In this document: one piece after another, positions 49,450-59,066 of the stretch | Position numbering within the stretch: the stretch's first letter is position 1 | How the letters are laid out: every line of letters begins with the position of its first letter | Origin: Streptomyces sp. ICC1 | GTDB taxonomy: Bacteria; Actinomycetota; Actinomycetes; Streptomycetales; Streptomycetaceae | DNA length: 64,000 bases | Assembly (NCBI RefSeq): GCF_003287935.1 | Contig: NZ_CP030287.1 | Coordinates: 4,058,267-4,122,266 of the forward strand | Direction: 5' to 3' | The notes under the pieces: generated by a model | Database searches by the model: none | What the model saw: only the letters and a program-made list of their open reading frames with translations | What the model was told of the DNA's origin: nothing | Position numbers and translations under genes: made by a program

Positions 49450-52188
49450 GTGGTGTTCTGGCACAAGGACGACGCGTTCGCGCGGTTGGACATGATGCTC
49501 AAGGCGTGCGAATCGGGCGGGGCGGGCGTCGCGCTCGTGGAGGGGCCCGCCGGATGCGGGAAGTCCGAGCTGGTGCAGGAGTTCGCGGACCTGGCCGTGC
49601 GGGGCGGGGTCACGGTCCTGCGGGCCGCCGGGACGCCCGGCGAGCAGGGCGCGGAGCACGCGGTGCTGCGCCGGCTCCTCGCGGCGCTGCCGGCGGGCAC
49701 GCTGCCGCCGGGCACGCTGCCGGCGGGCGAAGGGGCCGCGTCGGCCGATGCGTTCGAGGAGGCGCTGCGGGAGCTCACCGGCCGGGGCGCCGTCATGGTG
49801 TGCGTCGATGACCTGCACCACGCGGACGCCGCCTCGCTCGACCACCTGCTGCACCTGGCGCGCTCCCTGCGGGGCGTACCGCTGCTGATGGTCCTCGCGC
49901 AGTCGCCCGGCCAGGGCGGCGCGCAGAACTCCCGGGCCCGTACGGAGCTCCTGCGGCATCCGGGCTTCGGCTGGATCCGGCTCGGCTGCCTCGACCTCGC
50001 CGCCACCGCCGAGGTGCTGGCCCGGCACACCGGCGCGCCGGTCTCCGACACCTTCGCCGAGCACCTGCACCGGATCACCGGAGGCAACCCGCTGCTACTC
50101 AAGGCGCTGCTCACCGAGTACCCCGTACCGGTGCGCGGGGCCCGCAGATGGCCCGCGCCGCTGCCCGGCGGCCCGTTCGCCGAGGCCGTCGCGGTCTGCC
50201 TGCGGCGCAGCGGACCCGAGGCGCGCCGGCTCGCCGCGGCCATCGCCGTACTCGGCGAGGACGCCACCGCCGGCCTCGTCCGCGAGCTCGCCGGCACCAC
50301 GGTCCACGCGGCCCGGGGCGCCCTGTCCGTCCTGGACGGCACCGGGCTCACCGACGGGTACCGGCTGCGGCACCCGGCCGCCGCCGCGACCGTGCTGGAC
50401 GACGCGGACCCGGCCGAACGCGCCCGTCTGCACGGGAAGGCGGCCCGCGCCCTGCACGACGGGCAGGCCGGCGCGGGGGTGGTGGCCGGGCACCTGCTCG
50501 CCGCCGCCGACCTGCCCGGGTCGTGTGAGGCGGCCGAGGGCTGGGCGGTGCCCGCGCTGCGCGAGGCGGCCCGCCGGGCCCTGCTCGACGACGACTGGTC
50601 GTACGCCGCCTCCTGCCTGACCCGCGCCCGCGCACTGTGCGCGCAGGAGCCCCTGCGCCTGGACATCGACCTGCAGCTCGCCGCCGTCACCTGGCGCGGC
50701 GACCCCGCCGCCGCCGAGGCGTGCCTGGCCGCTCCGCTGGCCGCGATGCGGGCCGGGGCCCTGACGTCCGCCCAGGCGGGCCAGCTGGCCCGGCTGCTCG
50801 TCTCGCAGGGCCGGATCGAGAGCGCCGCCGAGACCTTCGAGCGCACCGCCCCGCGCCCCCCCGACAGCACCGAGGGGGAGCAGCCGCCCGCGCCGCGGGA
50901 GGACCCGCTGCGCCAGCTCTACGCGCTGCCGCCCGCCGGCGGCCGGGACCAGGCCGCGGCGGCCCCGGGCCGGCTGCGCGACTGCGCCGCGCTGTGGGCG
51001 CACCCGGGCGGCACGGCCGGCGACCTCGCGGCCGTGGAACGGCTGCTGAAGGCCACCCCGCTCGCGCACACCACCTTCGACCCGCTCGCCCAGGCCGTCC
51101 GCACCCTGCTCCACGCCGACCAGGCGGACCGGGCCGCGGCATGGAGCCAGAAGCTCCGGGCGCAGACCGATCCGGTGCGCACTCCCGGCTGGTACGCGGC
51201 GTTCGGGCACCTGTACGCCGAGGCGCTGCTGCGCACCGGCGACCTGGAGGGCGCGGCGCGGGAAGCGGCCGCGGCCGTGAACGCCGTCGCGGGACGCGGA
51301 TCGGTGTTCCTCTTCGCGCCCCTGGCCACCGAGGTGCTGGCGCTCACCGCCATGGGCCGCTACGACGAGGCCGCGCGCCGCCTGGAACTGCCGGTCCCCG
51401 AGGAGCTGTTCGCCGGTGTGCACGCCATCGGCTACCTGCGGGCCCGCGGCCACTACTACCTGGCCACGCACCGGCCGCAGGCCGCGGTCGGCGAGTTCCT
51501 CGACGCGGGCCGCCTCGCCCGCCGGTGGAACCTGGACCGGCCCCGGTTCGCCCCGTGGCGCACCGACGCCGCCGAGGCCCTGATCCAGCTGGGCGAGCAC
51601 CGGCAGGCCGACCGGTTCGTGGCCGAGCAGCTGTCGATGGCGGAGGTGCGCAGCCCGCGCGTGCACGGGGTCTCCCTGCGGCTGCGCGCCGCGGTGGGCG
51701 AGCCCGCCCAGCGGCCCAAGGTGCTGGGCCGGGCCGTGGAGGAGCTGCGCGGCTCCGGGGACCGCCTCGAACTGGCGCGGGCCCTGGCCGATCTGGGCCG
51801 CTCCCTGCAGCTGGTCGGCGAGGGCACCCGGGCCGGGATGGTCACCCGGCGGGCCTGGCAGCTCGCCGCGGACTGCGGGGCCGGTCCGCTGTGCGAGCAG
51901 ATCCTGCCGGGGCAGACCCGGGTGGTGCCCTCGGCCGCGGCCGAGGACCGGGCCCCGGTGGGGGACGCGAGCCGGCTCAGCGAGTCGGAGCGCAGGGTGG
52001 CGGCGCTGGCCGCGTACGGGTACACGAACCGGGAGATCTCGGGGAAGCTCTACATCACCATGAGCACGGTGGAGCAGCACCTGACCCGCGCGTACAAGAA
52101 GCTGAACATCACCCGCCGGCAGGAGCTCCCGATGGACCTGCAGATGGACCCGCAGGCGGAGGAGCGCGAGTCGGCGAAGGCGGGCTGA
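49450..52188 (+). CDS. LAL-type (large ATP-binding LuxR) transcriptional regulator
   Basis: A 912-residue regulator: N-terminal AAA module with Walker A GPAGCGKSELVQ and Walker B VMVCVDDLHHADAAS, a long helical TPR-like middle, and a C-terminal LuxR helix-turn-helix (RLSESERRVAALAAYGYTNR, YITMSTVEQHLTRAYKKLNI). Such LALs activate antibiotic clusters. GTG 49450 follows GGGGGAGG; the upstream frame to 49348 lacks a ribosome site. Stands between the exporter module and the SARP gene. Confidence 0.9.
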   Translation: MVFWHKDDAFARLDMMLKACESGGAGVALVEGPAGCGKSELVQEFADLAVRGGVTVLRAAGTPGEQGAEHAVLRRLLAALPAGTLPPGTLPAGEGAASADAFEEALRELTGRGAVMVCVDDLHHADAASLDHLLHLARSLRGVPLLMVLAQSPGQGGAQNSRARTELLRHPGFGWIRLGCLDLAATAEVLARHTGAPVSDTFAEHLHRITGGNPLLLKALLTEYPVPVRGARRWPAPLPGGPFAEAVAVCLRRSGPEARRLAAAIAVLGEDATAGLVRELAGTTVHAARGALSVLDGTGLTDGYRLRHPAAAATVLDDADPAERARLHGKAARALHDGQAGAGVVAGHLLAAADLPGSCEAAEGWAVPALREAARRALLDDDWSYAASCLTRARALCAQEPLRLDIDLQLAAVTWRGDPAAAEACLAAPLAAMRAGALTSAQAGQLARLLVSQGRIESAAETFERTAPRPPDSTEGEQPPAPREDPLRQLYALPPAGGRDQAAAAPGRLRDCAALWAHPGGTAGDLAAVERLLKATPLAHTTFDPLAQAVRTLLHADQADRAAAWSQKLRAQTDPVRTPGWYAAFGHLYAEALLRTGDLEGAAREAAAAVNAVAGRGSVFLFAPLATEVLALTAMGRYDEAARRLELPVPEELFAGVHAIGYLRARGHYYLATHRPQAAVGEFLDAGRLARRWNLDRPRFAPWRTDAAEALIQLGEHRQADRFVAEQLSMAEVRSPRVHGVSLRLRAAVGEPAQRPKVLGRAVEELRGSGDRLELARALADLGRSLQLVGEGTRAGMVTRRAWQLAADCGAGPLCEQILPGQTRVVPSAAAEDRAPVGDASRLSESERRVAALAAYGYTNREISGKLYITMSTVEQHLTRAYKKLNITRRQELPMDLQMDPQAEERESAKAG

Positions 52189-52222
52189 GCGGGCCGCCCG
52201 GGAACGGGGAGCGGGAACGCGA

Positions 52223-52256
52223 GGGGGGCGCTGCCATCGGCAGCGCCCCCCTTTCC
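52223..52256. terminator. Terminator between LAL and SARP genes
   Basis: GGGGGGCGCTGCC / GGCAGCGCCCCCC hairpin with a 3-base loop followed by CTTTCCTTTC on the + strand. Serves the LAL gene and, read the other way, the convergent SARP gene. Confidence 0.9.
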
Positions 52257-52280
52257 TTTCCGTTCCGGTCGTCCCCGGCC

Positions 52281-54857
52281 TCAGCCCGTCGTGGCCCGGG
52301 CCCGCCAGACCCCGGGGCGGACCTCCGACCAGTCCGCGCGGTGCTCGCCGCCGTCCAGCCGGTTCAGCCAGCGCCGGGCGTAGGACTCCAGACGCCGGTC
52401 ACCCAGCGCCGAGGCCAGGGTCAGGCACTGGCGGAAGTGCGTCTCGGCCGCGCCGGGGACCCGGGTCTCCACGGCCAGCAGGCCCTGCACCCGGCTCAGT
52501 TCCCAGCGGCCCCGGACGTCCTGGGGCACCTCGTCGAGCATCGGGTCCAGGAGCTGCGCCGCACCGGCCAGCTCGCCCTCGTCCAACCGCAGGTCGACCA
52601 GGCCGGCCAGGGCCCGCACCCGCTCGGGGGCGGTCTCGGCGGCCGCGACGGGTCCGGCGCTCTCGACGGCGCGCAGCGCCTGCCGGTAGTGGTCCCCGGC
52701 CTCCGCCAGGCGCCGGCACTGCCAGGCCAGATCGCCGAGCGAGCGCAGCAGCCGTGCTTCGGCGGCGGCGTCGCCGAGCCGCCGGGCCGCGTCCAGGGCC
52801 GCCGTGTGGCAGCGCTCCCACAGCTCCCAGGCGGCCAGGGCCTCCAGGAAGGGCGCCATGCCGTCCGCCAGCCGGACCGTCTGCGGCCACAGCCCGGCGC
52901 GGTGTGCCCGTACGAGGGCGTCCGCCAGCTCCGGACCCCGCAGCTCGAACCACTGCAGGGGGTGCAGCCCGTCCAGGTGTCCGGCGTGCTGCGCCGCCTC
53001 CAGCTCGCCGGCCAGCACCTCGCACAGCCGGGCCGTGGCCCCGTGCGCGACCGTGGCCGGCTCCTCCTCGGCGAGCCGTTCGGCCGCCAGCAGCCCGAGC
53101 AGCTCGGGCAGCCGGTAGCCGCCCTCGGGCAGGGCCAGCAGCAGGCCCGCCGCCACCAGGGACTCCAGGGATTCCCCGGTGTCGGCGGGCCGCGCCGACA
53201 CCGGCCCGAGGACGGCGGCCGCGGTGTCCGCACTGAACGGGCCCGCGGGTACGGCGCCCAGCAGCCGGAACGCGGCCCGGTCGGCCTCGGCCGCCTCCGC
53301 GTAGGCCGCGCGCAGTACCCCGTAGCACTCCTCGTCCGCCGCGCGCAGCTCCGTGAGCCGGCTCCGCGGCGCCCGCAGCCGGTCGGCCAGGGTGGCGGTG
53401 GTCCAGCGCGGGTGCGAGGCCAGCTGCGCGGCGACCGCCCGCAGGGCCAGCGGCAGCCCGCCGCACAGCTCGGTGAGCTCCGCGCTCGCCTCGTCGTCCG
53501 CGAGCAGGGCGCGGCCCGCGGCCGGCCCGAGCGGGCCGAGCGGCAGGGCCTGTACGCCGAGCGCGGCCATGCCGCGGGGCAGCCCGCGGCAGGTGGCCAG
53601 GACCACGCAGTGCGCCGCCGCGGCCAGCAGCGGACGCAGCTGCGCCGCCGAGGCCACGTCGTCCAGGACCAGCAGGATCCGGCGGCCCTCCGTCAGGCGC
53701 AGCAGCAGCGCCGTGAGTTCGTCCTCGGTCTTGGGGAGCGTGCCGGTGGTGCCGAAGGCCCGCAGTGCGGCGGCCAGCGCGTCGGCGCCGGCCGGCCGGG
53801 CGCCCGTACCGGTGCGCAGCCGCACCAGGACCCGGCCGTCGGGGAAGGCCGCGGCGGCCCGCTGCGCGGCGGCGGCGGCCAGGGCCGTCTTGCCCGCCCC
53901 GGCCGGGCCGCTGACCAGCACGCAGCCGCCGGCCTGTGCGCCCTCCAGCCGGGCCGCGAGCTCGCCGAGCTCCGCGTCGCGGCCGGTGAACAGCGGGTCG
54001 GGCTGCGGGAGTTCGATCACGGGAAGGTCGGGAAGGCCGGGCGCCCGGGCGGCCGCGGAAGCCCCGGCCGCGGTGGCGGCCGAGGGGCGCAGCAGCGCGG
54101 GGTCGCCGGTCAGGATGCGGCTGTGCAGCTGCTGGATCTGCCGGCCCGGCTCGATGGCCAGGTCGTCGACGAGGGTGCGGCGCAGCGTGGCGAAGGTCCC
54201 CAGGGCGTCGGCCTGCCGGCCGGTGCGGTAGAGGGCCACCATGAGATGCGCGTGGAATTCCTCGTGCATCGGCAGCTCGGCGGTCAACGCCCGCAGCTCG
54301 CCCAGCAGTTCCTGGTGGCGGCCCAGCTGGAGCTCGGCGCGCACCCGCTGTTCCAGCGCGCCCGTGCGGACCTCGCTGAGCCGCACGGCCATGCTGTCCA
54401 GCAGCGAGCCGTGCGGGGTGTCCGACAGCAGCGGGCCGCGCCACAGCGCCAGGGCCTGGTGCTGCAGTTCGGCGGCGCCGGCGTGGTCGCCGGCCGCCAG
54501 CGCCTCGCGGCCCCGGGCGTGCAGGTCCTCGAAGACCGAGAGGTCCAGCTGGCCGGGGTCGAGGCGGAACAGGTAGCCGGGCGAGCGGGTCAGCAGGAGC
54601 TCGTCGCCGCCCTGCGGATCGGCGTCCCGGAGCATCTTGCGCAGCTGCGATATGTACACCTGGAGCGTGGTCATCGCGGTGCGCGGCGGATGCTCGCCCC
54701 ACAGCTCGTCGATGAGGCTGTCGACGGAGACGACCTCGTTGACGCGGACCAGCAGGGTCGCCAGGACCACGCGCACCTTCGCGGCGCGCGGAGTCAGCAC
54801 CCGCACGTCCGGTCCGGCCGAACGCACTTCCATGGGACCGAGAACCCGAAAACGCAT
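52281..54857 (-). CDS. AfsR/SARP-family regulator with NB-ARC domain
   Basis: An 858-residue activator. N-terminal OmpR-like winged helix (LTPRAAKVRVVLATLLVRVN, TLQVYISQLRKMLRDADPQG), bacterial transcriptional activation domain (residues about 95-245), a spacer, an NB-ARC ATPase with Walker A SGPAGAGKTALA and Walker B RILLVLDDVAS, and a C-terminal helical repeat region. SARPs switch on biosynthetic genes by binding direct repeats near their promoters. ATG 54857 begins the conserved MRFRVLGPMEV. Divergent from the acyl-AMP ligase operon, its likely target. Confidence 0.93.
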   Translation of the reverse strand: MRFRVLGPMEVRSAGPDVRVLTPRAAKVRVVLATLLVRVNEVVSVDSLIDELWGEHPPRTAMTTLQVYISQLRKMLRDADPQGGDELLLTRSPGYLFRLDPGQLDLSVFEDLHARGREALAAGDHAGAAELQHQALALWRGPLLSDTPHGSLLDSMAVRLSEVRTGALEQRVRAELQLGRHQELLGELRALTAELPMHEEFHAHLMVALYRTGRQADALGTFATLRRTLVDDLAIEPGRQIQQLHSRILTGDPALLRPSAATAAGASAAARAPGLPDLPVIELPQPDPLFTGRDAELGELAARLEGAQAGGCVLVSGPAGAGKTALAAAAAQRAAAAFPDGRVLVRLRTGTGARPAGADALAAALRAFGTTGTLPKTEDELTALLLRLTEGRRILLVLDDVASAAQLRPLLAAAAHCVVLATCRGLPRGMAALGVQALPLGPLGPAAGRALLADDEASAELTELCGGLPLALRAVAAQLASHPRWTTATLADRLRAPRSRLTELRAADEECYGVLRAAYAEAAEADRAAFRLLGAVPAGPFSADTAAAVLGPVSARPADTGESLESLVAAGLLLALPEGGYRLPELLGLLAAERLAEEEPATVAHGATARLCEVLAGELEAAQHAGHLDGLHPLQWFELRGPELADALVRAHRAGLWPQTVRLADGMAPFLEALAAWELWERCHTAALDAARRLGDAAAEARLLRSLGDLAWQCRRLAEAGDHYRQALRAVESAGPVAAAETAPERVRALAGLVDLRLDEGELAGAAQLLDPMLDEVPQDVRGRWELSRVQGLLAVETRVPGAAETHFRQCLTLASALGDRRLESYARRWLNRLDGGEHRADWSEVRPGVWRARATTG

Positions 54858-55057
54858 GTGAACCCCCCCGCTCACTTGGTCCACCCACTCTAGGGCGGGC
54901 GGACCCCCGCACTTCGGACAGGCACCCCCCTATTTCCGCCCCGCCGGCGCGGCAGCCGCAAGGGCTGCTTTAGCCCCCGCGGGCAGGATGCGGCACCTGG
55001 GAGAAGGGGCACACGGCGCCCCGTCGGTGTCCCGGGTACGGCGCGAAGGGGCAGGCC
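54858..55057. promoter_or_regulatory. Divergent SARP / acyl-AMP ligase control region
   Basis: 200 bp that must hold both promoters. It is very GC rich with C tracts; I see no clear heptamer direct repeats by eye. Included because any SARP binding site for the cassette would be here. Confidence 0.5.
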
Positions 55058-56863
55058 TTGACCAGTCATTCGACGTTCACCGAGGTGGTGCGGCAGCGCG
55101 CCGGGGAACGCGGCGGGGCGGACGCGCACGTCTTCCTCCACGACGACGGCACCGCGGAGCACGTGACCTTCACCGCGCTGGACACCGCGGCCCGCGCCCT
55201 CGCCGTACGGCTGCGCGCCCTGGGCGCCGCGGGCGAGCCGGTCCTCCTCCTCCACCCGCCGGGCGCCGAGTTCCTGCGGGCCTTCACCGGCTGCCTGTAC
55301 GCGGGGGCGGTTGCCGTCCCCGCCCCGCTCCCCGGCGACCGCGGCGAACGGCTCCAGCGGGTGTCCGGCATCCTCCGGGACACCGGGGCGCGCGTGGTGC
55401 TGACGGACGCGGCCCACGCCGCCGAGGTCTCGCTGTGGCTGGCGATGGCAGGCCGCGGCGAGGTGGTGTGCCTGGCCACCGACGCGATCGGCGCGGCCGG
55501 CGACCCGGGCCCCGGGGCGTACGAGGACCCGGGCACGGGCCCCGACGACCTGGCCTTCCTCCAGTACACCTCCGGCTCCACCTCGCGGCCGCGCGGGGTG
55601 ATGGTCAGCCACCGCAACCTGCTGGCCAACCAGGAGGCCTTCCGGGAAGCCTTCGGGACCACGCCCGAGGACCGCTTCGCCAGCTGGCTGCCGCACCACC
55701 ACGACCTGGGGCTGATCGGTCAGCTGCTGCATCCGCTGTGGCTGGGCGCCACCTCGGTGCAGATGTCGGCCGCCTCCTTCGTCCGGCGCCCGGTGCGCTG
55801 GCTGCGGGCCATCGACACGTACGGGGCGACGGTCAGCTCCGCCCCCGACTTCGCGTACGACCTGTGCGTACGGCGGGTCACCGACGAGCAGCTCGCCGGG
55901 CTGGACCTGTCCCGCTGGCGGGTCGCGCTCAACGGGGCCGAACCGGTGCGCCACCGGACCCTGGACGCCTTCGCGGAACGGTTCGCCGCCGCCGGGCTGC
56001 GGCCCGGGAGCCTGTGCGCCGCCTACGGTCTGGCCGAGGCCACCCTCTTCGTCTCCGGCGGGGTGCCCGGCGAAGGCCCGGTCCGGCGCACCGTGGACGC
56101 GGCGGCCCTGGAGCGCGACGAGCTGCGCCCGGCCCGCGCGGGAGAGCCCGTACGCACCCTCGTGAGCAGCGGCCGCGTGCGCGGGCACGAGCTGCGCGTC
56201 ACCGGACCCGACGGGCGGCAGCTGCCCCCGGGGCGGGTGGGGGAGATCGAGCTGCGCGGCGACAGCGTGGCCCGGGGCTACTGGCGCAACCGGGAGGAGA
56301 CCGAGCAGGCCTTCGGGGCCGGACCGCGCGGCGGGTCGGGGCCCTTCCTGCGCACCGGGGACCTCGGCGTCCTGGACGACGGGGAGCTGTACGTCACCGG
56401 GCGGCTGAAGGAGGTCGCGGTGCTGAGCGGGCGCACCCTCTACCCGCAGGACGTGGAGGGGGCCGTCCGCGCGCTGTCCCCGGCCTTCGCCGCCGGCCAC
56501 GGAGCCGTGTTCACCGTGGACGCCGGGCGGGAGCAGCTCGTGGTCCTCCAGGAGGTGCGCGAACAGGACACGGACTGGGAGCAGTTGAGGATCCTGGCCC
56601 GCCGGGTGCAGACCCTGGTCGGGCAGGACTTCGAGGTGCCGGGGGGCAACGTGCTGCTCGTCCGGCCCGGCACGGTGCGCCGCACCACCAGCGGCAAGGT
56701 CCGGCGCACCCTGATGCGCGAGCTGTTCCTCGCCGGGGAGCTCGCCGGTGTGTACGAGGTGCTCGATCCGGACGTGCGGGGCCTGATCCGGCCCTGGAAC
56801 ACGGTGCTCGGCAACGACCTGCTGCAACCCGTGGGCGGCACGGCGCAGGGGACCGTGTGGTGA
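55058..56863 (+). CDS. Fatty acyl-AMP ligase (FAAL-like)
   Basis: A 601-residue ANL-superfamily enzyme that activates a fatty acid as acyl-AMP, for transfer to a carrier protein. Motifs: A3 QYTSGSTSRPRGVMVSHRN, FAAL-type SWLPHHHDLGLIGQL, AYGLAEATLFVS, RTGDLGVLDDGELYVTGRLK and the hinge followed by GRTLYPQDVE, with a C-terminal GKVRRTLMRELF where Lys may be catalytic. HHHDLGLI and PQDVE favour FAAL over CoA ligase. TTG start preceded by AAGGGGC. The next gene overlaps by 4 bp. Confidence 0.9.
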   Translation: MTSHSTFTEVVRQRAGERGGADAHVFLHDDGTAEHVTFTALDTAARALAVRLRALGAAGEPVLLLHPPGAEFLRAFTGCLYAGAVAVPAPLPGDRGERLQRVSGILRDTGARVVLTDAAHAAEVSLWLAMAGRGEVVCLATDAIGAAGDPGPGAYEDPGTGPDDLAFLQYTSGSTSRPRGVMVSHRNLLANQEAFREAFGTTPEDRFASWLPHHHDLGLIGQLLHPLWLGATSVQMSAASFVRRPVRWLRAIDTYGATVSSAPDFAYDLCVRRVTDEQLAGLDLSRWRVALNGAEPVRHRTLDAFAERFAAAGLRPGSLCAAYGLAEATLFVSGGVPGEGPVRRTVDAAALERDELRPARAGEPVRTLVSSGRVRGHELRVTGPDGRQLPPGRVGEIELRGDSVARGYWRNREETEQAFGAGPRGGSGPFLRTGDLGVLDDGELYVTGRLKEVAVLSGRTLYPQDVEGAVRALSPAFAAGHGAVFTVDAGREQLVVLQEVREQDTDWEQLRILARRVQTLVGQDFEVPGGNVLLVRPGTVRRTTSGKVRRTLMRELFLAGELAGVYEVLDPDVRGLIRPWNTVLGNDLLQPVGGTAQGTVW

Positions 56864-58710
56864 GCGGGACCCGGCTCCGCACGGCCCCCGGGGGCGTGCG
56901 CGGCACGGTCCCGGCCGGCGCCGGCGGCGTGGTCCCGGTCGCGGTCCCTGTCCCGGTCGCGGCCCTGCCCGTGCGCGACCGCGTCGCCGCCCTGGAACGG
57001 CTGCTCGGCGACCCCGGCCGGCCGGACAACCCGACCGGACACCGGGCGCTGCTGCGGGCCGACCGGGCCGCGACGCCCTCCGCCGAGGCCGAGGCGGTGC
57101 TCGACGGCTTCGGCATGAACGAGGAGTTCGTACCGCGCGAACTGGGCGGCCGCTTCGACTCGGTGGAATCCCTGGTGCGGATCGCGCGGCCGGTCTTCCG
57201 CCGGGACGTCGCCCTCGGCACGGGCCACGGCACGACCACCTTCACGGCCGCGTCCGACGTGTGGATGGCGGGCAGCGCCGACCAGCGGGCCCACCTCGCC
57301 GCCCTCCTGCTGGCGGGCTCGAAGGCGGCCGTCGCCGAGCACGAGAGCGCGCGCACCGGCGACTCGGCCCGCAGCGGCATCCGGATCGTCCCGCGGGCCG
57401 GCGGCGGGCTCGCCCTGACCGGCGCCAAGCCGGTCGTCACCAACGTGCGGCGCGCGGACGCCCTGGTGCTGTTCTGCCGCACCGGCGACGAACGCGGCAG
57501 CGGCAGCCACAGCGCGCTGCTGCTGGACCCGCGCCGGCTGCCCGCGGACCGCCACCGGATCACCGGGCGGCCGCCGTCGGTGGGACTGCGCGGCTACTTC
57601 CGCTCGGGCGTGGAGTTCGACCGCTGCCCGGTGCCCGAGGGCGCGCTGCTCGGCGCGCCCGGCAGCGGGCTGCGCACGGCCCTGCGGTCCTTCCAGATCA
57701 GCCGCACCCTGACGGCCTCGCTGGCGGTGGCGGCCGGGGACACCGCCCTGCGCACCGCCGTGCGCGTCGACCGCGCCAAGGGGCCGGGCGGAGCGGGCGG
57801 AGTGGGCGGCGCGGGCGGACTCGGCGGGCCGGGGACCGCGGCCGACCCGCGCCAGGTCGCGGCCACCGTCACCGGCGCCTTCACCGACCTGTTGCTCTGC
57901 GACAGCCTCGCCCTCGTCGCCGCCCGGGCCCTGCACCTGCTGCCCGGCGAGACCAGCCTGTACGCGGCGGCCGCCGCGGCACTGCTGCCGAAGGTGCTCA
58001 GCGAGACGATGCACGACCTGTCCACGGTGCTCGGATCGCAGCTGTACGCCCGCGAGGGCGCCGTCGGGATCTTCGCCAAGCACCTGCGCGACGTGCCCGC
58101 GGCCGGCCTCGGGCACGCCGGGGCCGCGGCCTGCCGCGCCACGGTCGTCCCGCAGCTGGGGAGCCTCGCCCGGGGCGCCTGGTTCACGGGGGAGGAGGCG
58201 CCGGCCGCGCTGTTCCGCCCGGCGGGTCCGCTGCCCCCCTTCCGGTACGGGGCCCTCGTGCCGGCCGGGGGACGCGACAGCCTCAGCGCCTCCCTCCTGG
58301 CCTTCGCCGCCGCCGTGCCCGGGACCACCCGCGAGGAGCGCGCCCTGCGCGCCCCGGCCGACCTGCTCGTCCGCGAACTGCGCGATCTGCGCGGGCGGGT
58401 GCTCGCGCTGCCCCCGCCGGAGGCGGGCCGCCCCACCAGCCCCGCCTGGTTCGCGCTGGGCGACCGCCACGCGCTGGTGCTGGCCGGCGCCGCCGTCCTC
58501 GGGGTGTGGTGGCACGCCCGCGCCGCCGGGGACGCCTTCCTCGGGGACCCCTCCTGGGCCGCGGCCGCCCTGCACCGCGTCGCGCGCCGGCTGGGCCTGC
58601 GCCCCGGGGAGCTGCCCGCGAGCTGCGCGGACCGGGTCCACCGGGAGGTGCTGGCCCGCTTCGGCGAGGGGCGCAGCTACGACCTGTACGACGCGCCGGT
58701 GCCCGGCTGA
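56860..58710 (+). CDS. Acyl-CoA dehydrogenase-family flavoprotein
   Basis: A 616-residue protein. After a 60-residue Pro/Val/Gly-rich start it shows the dehydrogenase layout: helical N-domain (EEFVPRELGGRFDSVESLVR), middle beta-domain (SKAAVAEHESARTGDSARSG, GGLALTGAKPVVTNVRRADA), and helical C-domains (LPKVLSETMHDLSTVLGSQL, GIFAKHLRDVP). Members next to acyl-AMP ligases desaturate or oxidise the carrier-bound acyl chain. GTGA overlap couples it to the ligase. A Gly-rich insert (GGAGGVGGAGGLGG) at about 310 is unusual. The catalytic Glu could not be placed with confidence. Confidence 0.82.
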   Translation: MSGTRLRTAPGGVRGTVPAGAGGVVPVAVPVPVAALPVRDRVAALERLLGDPGRPDNPTGHRALLRADRAATPSAEAEAVLDGFGMNEEFVPRELGGRFDSVESLVRIARPVFRRDVALGTGHGTTTFTAASDVWMAGSADQRAHLAALLLAGSKAAVAEHESARTGDSARSGIRIVPRAGGGLALTGAKPVVTNVRRADALVLFCRTGDERGSGSHSALLLDPRRLPADRHRITGRPPSVGLRGYFRSGVEFDRCPVPEGALLGAPGSGLRTALRSFQISRTLTASLAVAAGDTALRTAVRVDRAKGPGGAGGVGGAGGLGGPGTAADPRQVAATVTGAFTDLLLCDSLALVAARALHLLPGETSLYAAAAAALLPKVLSETMHDLSTVLGSQLYAREGAVGIFAKHLRDVPAAGLGHAGAAACRATVVPQLGSLARGAWFTGEEAPAALFRPAGPLPPFRYGALVPAGGRDSLSASLLAFAAAVPGTTREERALRAPADLLVRELRDLRGRVLALPPPEAGRPTSPAWFALGDRHALVLAGAAVLGVWWHARAAGDAFLGDPSWAAAALHRVARRLGLRPGELPASCADRVHREVLARFGEGRSYDLYDAPVPG

Positions 58711-58717
58711 CCGGCCG

Positions 58718-58770
58718 CCCGTACCGACCCCCGTACCGACCCCCTGTACCGACCCCCCGTACCGAACCCG
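58718..58770. repeat. Four tandem GTACCGACCCCC-type units
   Basis: CCGTACCGACCCC occurs four times with small changes between the dehydrogenase stop and the carrier-protein RBS. It may be a slippage-prone spacer; no hairpin is obvious. Confidence 0.7.
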
Positions 58771-58793
58771 ACCCTCGTCCAAGGAGCACCGGC

Positions 58794-59066
58794 ATGACTT
58801 TCCCCGTACCGTCGCGCAACGCGGCGCCGCTGTACGGATGGCTGATTGAGCGGCTCGCCGTCTACCTCGGCCGTCACCCCGACAGCATCGACGCGTCGGT
58901 GCCGCTGGCCGAGTACGGGCTGGACTCCGTCGGCGCGCTGAGCCTGTGCGGTGACGTGGAGGACGATTTCGGGATCTCCCTCGAACCCGCCTGGGTCTGG
59001 GACCACTCCACCGTCGACCGCCTGGTCGTGCACCTCGCCACGCGCGGGGCGCGGCCCGCCCCGTGA
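58794..59066 (+). CDS. Acyl carrier protein
   Basis: A 90-residue carrier with LAEYGLDSVGALSLCGDVED, where the Ser of DSV is the phosphopantetheine site, and DFGISLEPAWVWDHSTVDRL helix IV. ATG with AAGGAGC 7 bp upstream. It overlaps the phosphopantetheinyl transferase gene by 4 bp, so carrier and activating enzyme are made together. Confidence 0.93.
   Translation: MTFPVPSRNAAPLYGWLIERLAVYLGRHPDSIDASVPLAEYGLDSVGALSLCGDVEDDFGISLEPAWVWDHSTVDRLVVHLATRGARPAP

Noticed and set aside
52399..54912. Long frame overlapping the SARP gene
   Set aside because: Low-complexity Arg/Gly/Pro shadow of the SARP reading frame.
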